Source of the DNA: Gammaproteobacteria bacterium
GTDB taxonomy: Bacteria; Pseudomonadota; Gammaproteobacteria; Pseudomonadales; Pseudohongiellaceae
Assembly: GCA_002719575.1 (NCBI GenBank)
Contig: PBHS01000009.1
Coordinates: forward strand, 15,745-25,479
Direction: 5' to 3'
Length of the DNA: 9,735 nt
Positions 5,916 to 9,735 of this stretch are shown one piece after another. Position 1 is the stretch's first letter. Each line of letters opens with the position of its first letter. Made by a program: the position numbers and the translations under genes. Below the pieces are notes generated by a model. The model did no database searches and was not told the origin of the DNA. It saw nothing but the letters and a program-made list of their open reading frames with translations.

Positions 5916-7292
5916 ATGAGCCAAAACACAAACACGCGAAATAATCTGGTCGAAGGATCGATCCAGCAGTCTCTGATACGGATGACCTTGCCCATGATCG
6001 TCGGCATGCTTTTTCTTTTTACCTTCAGCCTAGTCGACACCTGGTTCATCAGTTTGCTCGGCACTGACTCACTTGCAGCGATAAGTTTCACCTTTCCGGT
6101 GACGTTTACTGTCACCAGTCTCGCTATTGGTTTGGGGATAGGCGCTGCCGCGGTCGTCGGCAAATGCCTCGGTAGTTCGAAATTTGATGAAGCGAAGCAA
6201 GCCGCCACGGTAATCAATTACATCTCTTTCGGATTGGCCGCAATGCTCGCCACATGCCTATGGTGGTTCATGGAGTCAATTTTTAGTCTCATGGGTGCCG
6301 ATCAAGCGTTATATGGTGCGATAAGCTCCTACATGAACATTTGGTTACCGGGTAGCGTGCTAGTTGTCTGCATAATGTCTGGAAATAGCGTGTTACGAGC
6401 TTGCGGAGACACAAAGACCCCAAGCCTTTTGATGGCGGCCGCCGGCCTGCTGAATGCCCTGCTTGATCCATTATTAATCTTCGGGCTGGGTCCTATTCCC
6501 GAGCTTGGCATCGCAGGCGCAGCCTGGGCAACTGTTATTGCTTGGTCTGTTGGTTTCGTTTATCTGATGTATCTTCTTATTGCCAAGCGGGAGCTAGTTT
6601 CAGGCAAGCTGCCTTCAATCGAGGCCTTAAAGCAATCTGGCCGCGACATGCTGCGAATCGGCTTACCTGCCGCAGGAGCCAACATCATGACCCCTCTGGC
6701 AGGCGGTGTCATGACAGCCATCGTGGCTGGATTTGGCGGCAATGCAGTGGCAGCCTATGGCGTTGGCGCTCGCCTCGAGCCCATTGCTACCCTGCTGGTG
6801 CTCGCTATGTCCTCTTCGTTGCCGCCGGTCATTAGCCAAAACTTTGGCGCCGGACGACTGGACAGAGTCAAGGAAGCTTACGATCTCTCGATTCGCTTCA
6901 TTAGCTTATGGCAGTTAGGGCTATACGTACTCTTAGCCCTCGCCGCTCCGATGGTTGCTTCTGTATTCTCGGAGGATAACGATGTGACGGGGACGATCAA
7001 TTTGTTTCTGTGGATCCTCCCTCTTGGGTATGGCCTCCAGGGCATAATAATCTTAACCAATTCAAGCCTGAATGCCATGCATAAGCCCGCTTCCGCGCTT
7101 TACCTAAGCATTGCGAGATTCTTCGTGTTCTACGTTCCCTTTGCCTGGGTTGGCAGTCTTTATTATGGTTTGGGAGGGTTTTTCGCGGGGGCTGTCGGCG
7201 GCAACCTATTGATGGCAGCCATATCGCTGAGAACGTTCAATCGAGCGCTGGCGGCGGAGCAACAGGCTCAAAAACTGGCCTCTTTTACCTGA
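5916..7292 (+). CDS. MATE-family multidrug/Na+ (or H+) antiporter
   Basis: This is a polytopic inner-membrane efflux transporter, 458 residues from ATG 5916. About 12 hydrophobic helices are visible in two related halves, beginning LPMIVGMLFLFTFSLVDTWF (25-44) and, in the second half, LRIGLPAAGANIMTP (246-260). Family marks are RACGDTKTP (161-169), N180 with D184-P185 in LLNALLDPLLIFG, and SQNFGAG (307-313). MATE proteins expel cationic or aromatic compounds using a Na+ or H+ gradient; the substrate cannot be read from the sequence. An upstream in-frame ATG at 5865 would add 17 residues. 5916 is preferred because it gives the usual tail of about 22 residues before helix 1, but neither start has a good Shine-Dalgarno. 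It follows the suhB-like gene on the same strand after about 160 bp and converges on the radical SAM gene with a 1-bp gap. Confidence 0.9.
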   Translation: MSQNTNTRNNLVEGSIQQSLIRMTLPMIVGMLFLFTFSLVDTWFISLLGTDSLAAISFTFPVTFTVTSLAIGLGIGAAAVVGKCLGSSKFDEAKQAATVINYISFGLAAMLATCLWWFMESIFSLMGADQALYGAISSYMNIWLPGSVLVVCIMSGNSVLRACGDTKTPSLLMAAAGLLNALLDPLLIFGLGPIPELGIAGAAWATVIAWSVGFVYLMYLLIAKRELVSGKLPSIEALKQSGRDMLRIGLPAAGANIMTPLAGGVMTAIVAGFGGNAVAAYGVGARLEPIATLLVLAMSSSLPPVISQNFGAGRLDRVKEAYDLSIRFISLWQLGLYVLLALAAPMVASVFSEDNDVTGTINLFLWILPLGYGLQGIIILTNSSLNAMHKPASALYLSIARFFVFYVPFAWVGSLYYGLGGFFAGAVGGNLLMAAISLRTFNRALAAEQQAQKLASFT

Positions 7293-7293
7293 A

Positions 7294-8910
7294 TCATCTT
7301 CCGAAAAAATTGATAACGCTTTTCACGAATCCTTCCGACTGAGACGGGGCCGGTATATCAGGCAAAGGCAGATCCTCATCAGATTCCCCAGCCTTTTCAA
7401 CAAGTGAAAAGCTCTTATCTTCGACGCTGGCTTCAACCTGTTCACCTTCAGAGTCTGAATACGTCAGGCGATTATTTTTCTCCTGAAATTCAAGCATTTC
7501 CATGCAGATGTCGTTGTACTGCTCGGCAGTCAACAGTTCAGGACGCTCTTTCATATTGAGAGTGAACTGTCGATCGTTAGCCGCCGAGAGGTAGTGCAGG
7601 TTCCTCTTTGTTTCCAACAACAACCCTTCTTTCTTGGCTATGTTGTACAAAGGGGTCCCGCGCAAGGGGATATACGGAAAAAAGAAAAAGTGTTCAGGGG
7701 CTATTCGTTGATTCAACTTCAAAGTCTCGCGCATGTTGGCGGCAGTTTCTAGCGGAGCCCCAACTATGTTGAACGTTAGCCTGTTTATGCCAGCTTTTTT
7801 GCAGTTATCAGCTGCGTCGATAATTTGCTGATTTTTCATTTTCCTTCCGAGCATGCTCGCCCGATACTCTTCATCACCGCTCTCGATACCAAACCAGATC
7901 GTATGACAACCTGCCTCAGCGGCTGTTTTACAAAATTCTTCGTTCATTACTTCCACACGAGAGTTGATTGAGAATGGAAGGCCAATGCGCTCTTTATAAA
8001 TTTCAAGAAACGCTCGCACGAATTTCAAATTTGACAGAAACAGCTCATCCCAGAACTCGAAATAGCCGACACGATATTCGTCGCGCAGACGTTCGAGTTC
8101 CGCCACCAATGACTCGGGCTCGTATTTGCGCAAGAACTCTTTTTTAGAGCGCCACCCTTCAAGAAGAGGGGTGTTGCAACAGTAAGTGCAGCGATACGGG
8201 CATCCACGACCAGTGATTACCGGCAGCACTAGCTTACCCTTGGGTCCAAAAATAGACGAGTTCACGTCCTTGAAACCGTCTTCTTTGGAGAACACGTCGT
8301 AATCAGGAAACGGCAAGGCTTTGAGATCGCCAATCTGGTGAGCCTCTGTCCGAAAGATTTCACCGTCTACCAGCTTTTCCCACATCCCGTCTGCGGGACC
8401 GTTTTTTAGTCCACGCAGATGCTGGACTATATTGCCAATGGCGTACTCGCCGTCACCTACACAGATGTAATCGACGTTCGGATTCTCAATCGTTTGTTCC
8501 TGCGACAGCATAGCCTGATAGCCGCCAATGCAGATCGGCAAGTCAGGCATAAGCTTCTTAATCTCATCGAAATAAGGCTCCATCGGGTACCAGTGGGGAC
8601 TCATGATGGAAAATGCTATCAAGTCGGCGTCAAGCGCTTCGATGGTTTTCGCGTATCTTTCAGGAGAGTATTTCTCAGCATCCCTGAGTATTAATACTGG
8701 CTCGAGTAGCACTTCTACCCAGGGGAATTCCTGCTTGAGAAAAGCAGACATACTCGCAATCGGCATGGCGATCTCATTGCCATCTGGCGAGTAAAAAGAG
8801 AATACCAACCGCAGCGTTTCCTTCTTTACAGAGCCGAAATAGCGTGATCGCTCCTGCGGATAGAGCGATCGTTCGGAGCTTGCCGCTATGACGTCAACTT
8901 TTGAATTCAT
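7294..8910 (-). CDS. B12-binding-domain radical SAM protein of unknown substrate
   Basis: This 538-residue cytosolic protein has the class B radical SAM layout. The N-terminal Rossmann-like cobalamin-binding domain (about 33-170) shows DLIAFSIMSPHW, ICIGGYQAM (127-134) and VGDGE (151-155), but I see no D-x-H-x-x-G base-off motif. The radical SAM core (about 228-400) has the iron-sulfur motif C237-PYR-C241-TY-C244, and GIESGDE at 341-347. Relatives include B12-dependent methylases and ring-forming enzymes such as HpnP/HpnR and BchE. After residue 484 comes an acidic, Ser/Pro-rich linker, then a basic amphipathic end, GFVKSVINFFGR, which is unusual for the family. The ATG at 8910 has GTAGG 8 nt upstream. 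It is a lone gene, divergent from the nitroreductase and convergent with the MATE gene. The substrate is unknown. Confidence 0.85.
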   Translation of the reverse strand: MNSKVDVIAASSERSLYPQERSRYFGSVKKETLRLVFSFYSPDGNEIAMPIASMSAFLKQEFPWVEVLLEPVLILRDAEKYSPERYAKTIEALDADLIAFSIMSPHWYPMEPYFDEIKKLMPDLPICIGGYQAMLSQEQTIENPNVDYICVGDGEYAIGNIVQHLRGLKNGPADGMWEKLVDGEIFRTEAHQIGDLKALPFPDYDVFSKEDGFKDVNSSIFGPKGKLVLPVITGRGCPYRCTYCCNTPLLEGWRSKKEFLRKYEPESLVAELERLRDEYRVGYFEFWDELFLSNLKFVRAFLEIYKERIGLPFSINSRVEVMNEEFCKTAAEAGCHTIWFGIESGDEEYRASMLGRKMKNQQIIDAADNCKKAGINRLTFNIVGAPLETAANMRETLKLNQRIAPEHFFFFPYIPLRGTPLYNIAKKEGLLLETKRNLHYLSAANDRQFTLNMKERPELLTAEQYNDICMEMLEFQEKNNRLTYSDSEGEQVEASVEDKSFSLVEKAGESDEDLPLPDIPAPSQSEGFVKSVINFFGR

Positions 8911-8972
8911 ACTACGAACCTACTGTACCGAAAGGGCAACGCGCCGAATGGCTATGTATGAGCGACTGCTAA

Positions 8973-9009
8973 GTCGGCAAAAAGGAAGCCGACACGCTTC
9001 ATATCGGCT
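8973..9009 (-). promoter_or_regulatory. Competing stem-loops in the leader of the radical SAM gene
   Basis: GTCGGC (8973-8978) pairs with GCCGAC (8988-8993). The overlapping AGCCGA (8987-8992) pairs with TCGGCT (9004-9009). The central segment can thus join only one stem at a time. Both lie in the predicted leader of about 105 nt, upstream of the ATG at 8910. There is no T-run, and nothing here resembles the cobalamin riboswitch. Confidence 0.35.
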
Positions 9010-9021
9010 CAACAATCCATA

Positions 9022-9027
9022 AGTATA
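9022..9027 (-). promoter_or_regulatory. Extended -10 promoter of the radical SAM gene
   Basis: The minus strand reads TGGTATACT, an extended -10 (TG-n-TATACT). A weak -35 (TGCTCA, 3 of 6) lies 17 bp upstream. Transcription would begin near 9015. Confidence 0.5.
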
Positions 9028-9165
9028 CCATCGTTTTTGTTTTATGAGCATGACGCATAGCAACCGTTTTGCCGCTAATTTCGATGAGAAGAATCTGATA
9101 ATCAGCTCTACGTTGCCGCGCGCTGCTGCTGTACTATCCCCTCTCGCTCTGTAACGATCCCACCC

Positions 9166-9191
9166 TATAAAAGAAAAGGTACTACCGGAGG
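9166..9191 (+). promoter_or_regulatory. Leader elements of the nitroreductase gene: TATAAA box and strong Shine-Dalgarno
   Basis: GGAGG at 9187-9191 lies 5 nt before the GTG at 9197 and decides that start. TATAAA at 9166-9171 could be a -10 box, but no -35 is seen and it lies close to the start codon, so the promoter part is uncertain. The rest of the 286-bp divergent spacer holds nothing else recognised. Confidence 0.5.
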
Positions 9192-9196
9192 CAAAC

Positions 9197-9735
9197 GTGA
9201 ACGCACTGGACGCTCTACAACATCGTACGTCATCACCTCGACTGATGGATCCTGCACCGAGTCCTCAACAAATTGACCATCTATTCAAAGCAGCGGTAAG
9301 GGCTGCAGACCATGGGTTGCTCCGACCCTGGCGATTCCTCGTAATCCATGGGCAGGCCCGCAGCCTGCTAGGCGAATTGTTTGTCGCCGCAGCCAAGGAG
9401 GAGAACTCGGGGTTCAGCGCCGCCCAAGCGGAAAAGCTCGCGGGCAAGCCGCTTCGCGCTCCGCTCCTTATCGTTACTATCGCGAGCCCGAGGCCACATC
9501 CAAAAGTCCCAGAATTCGAGCAAGCTCTCTCGGCAGCTGCGGCAACCCAAAATATGGTAAATGCCGCCTTTGCGCTCGGTATAGGGGTTATCTGGAGAAC
9601 CGGCGCACCGGCATACCAACGCATCGTCAAGCAAGGCCTTGGACTGGAAGAGAGCGAGAAAATCATTGGATTTCTCTACATCGGCACCAAAACTGGAAAA
9701 GAGAAATCAAAGCCAGACGTGGACTACAGCAGTTT
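9197..9735 (+). CDS. ydjA: YdjA-like NAD(P)H nitroreductase (3' end outside window)
   Basis: 179 codons are visible before the right edge. E. coli YdjA has 183 residues, so only the C-terminus is missing. It belongs to the small FMN-dependent nitroreductase family, dimeric cytosolic enzymes that reduce nitroaromatics or quinone-like compounds with NAD(P)H. Matches to YdjA include ALQHRTSSPRLMDPAPSPQQ (3-22; the R10/S12/R15 region binds the FMN phosphate), AVRAADHGLLRPWRFLVI (33-50), LRAPLLIV (86-93), KVPEFEQALSA (103-113), GVIWRTGAP (130-138) and EKIIGFLYIGT (154-164). The start is GTG at 9197, chosen for its GGAGG Shine-Dalgarno and exact agreement with the family N-terminus. It is divergent from the radical SAM gene. 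The natural substrate is unknown, as for YdjA. Confidence 0.92.
   Translation, partial: MNALDALQHRTSSPRLMDPAPSPQQIDHLFKAAVRAADHGLLRPWRFLVIHGQARSLLGELFVAAAKEENSGFSAAQAEKLAGKPLRAPLLIVTIASPRPHPKVPEFEQALSAAAATQNMVNAAFALGIGVIWRTGAPAYQRIVKQGLGLEESEKIIGFLYIGTKTGKEKSKPDVDYSS

Noticed and set aside
5753..5944. 63-codon ORF whose ATG overlaps the suhB-like stop (TAATG) and which overlaps the MATE start
   Set aside because: No Shine-Dalgarno and no family resemblance; it overlaps the transporter start in another frame. Probably chance.
8911..9021. Cobalamin riboswitch ahead of the B12 radical SAM gene
   Set aside because: The leader is too short and no B12-box-like conserved sequence is visible.
9265..9666. 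133-codon minus-strand ORF at the right end
   Set aside because: Opposite strand of the nitroreductase, which matches YdjA throughout; shadow.
1..9735. CRISPR array, complete insertion sequence or antiphage system
   Set aside because: No regular repeat-spacer pattern, no transposase with terminal repeats and no defence gene was found.

Overview
The window looks like gammaproteobacterial chromosome with balanced base composition. The closest named relatives of its proteins (PutP, TrmJ, SuhB, ElaA, YdjA) are from Escherichia coli and Pseudomonas. The divergent trmJ/suhB pair is the arrangement I associate with Pseudomonas-like lineages, so a Pseudomonadales/Cellvibrionales-type, possibly marine, bacterium is a reasonable inference. 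No species can be named from the sequence alone.

Layout. (1) Bases 1 to about 976 look like the decayed edge of an integrated element. They hold an unrecognised C-terminal fragment with an in-frame stop, a small ribbon-helix-helix protein, a scrap that may come from a recombinase, and the N-terminal arm-binding domain of a tyrosine integrase that stops after 79 codons. All of this abuts the 3' end of an intact tRNA-Arg(CCT) gene, a classic island insertion site. Repeats between the tRNA and the integrase (four CTATA/TATAG half-sites and a strong hairpin over the integrase start) look like att-arm or control sequences. (2) Bases 1054-3133 hold elaA (GNAT acetyltransferase), converging on putP (Na+/proline symporter) with only 2 bp between stop codons. 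(3) Bases 3134-4092 are nearly 1 kb without a recognisable gene: an AT-rich putP upstream region and one small ORF with a good ribosome-binding site. (4) trmJ (tRNA 2'-O-methyltransferase) is divergent from a suhB-like gene, which is followed by a MATE-family efflux transporter. (5) A B12-binding radical SAM gene converges on the transporter with a 1-bp gap. Its own promoter gives a leader of about 105 nt with two mutually exclusive stems. (6) A YdjA-type nitroreductase starts with GTG behind a strong Shine-Dalgarno sequence and runs off the right edge.

Most genes here are single-gene housekeeping or metabolic units (osmolyte/proline uptake, tRNA modification, efflux, redox) rather than one operon. 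The most interesting observation is the SuhB homologue. It aligns without gaps to E. coli SuhB over the first 90 residues, yet three of the four catalytic metal ligands are replaced (E67R, D87I, D212A; also D44E). It is therefore almost certainly not an inositol monophosphatase, but it stays full length at its conserved locus. This fits retention for the non-enzymatic role of SuhB in rRNA transcription antitermination.
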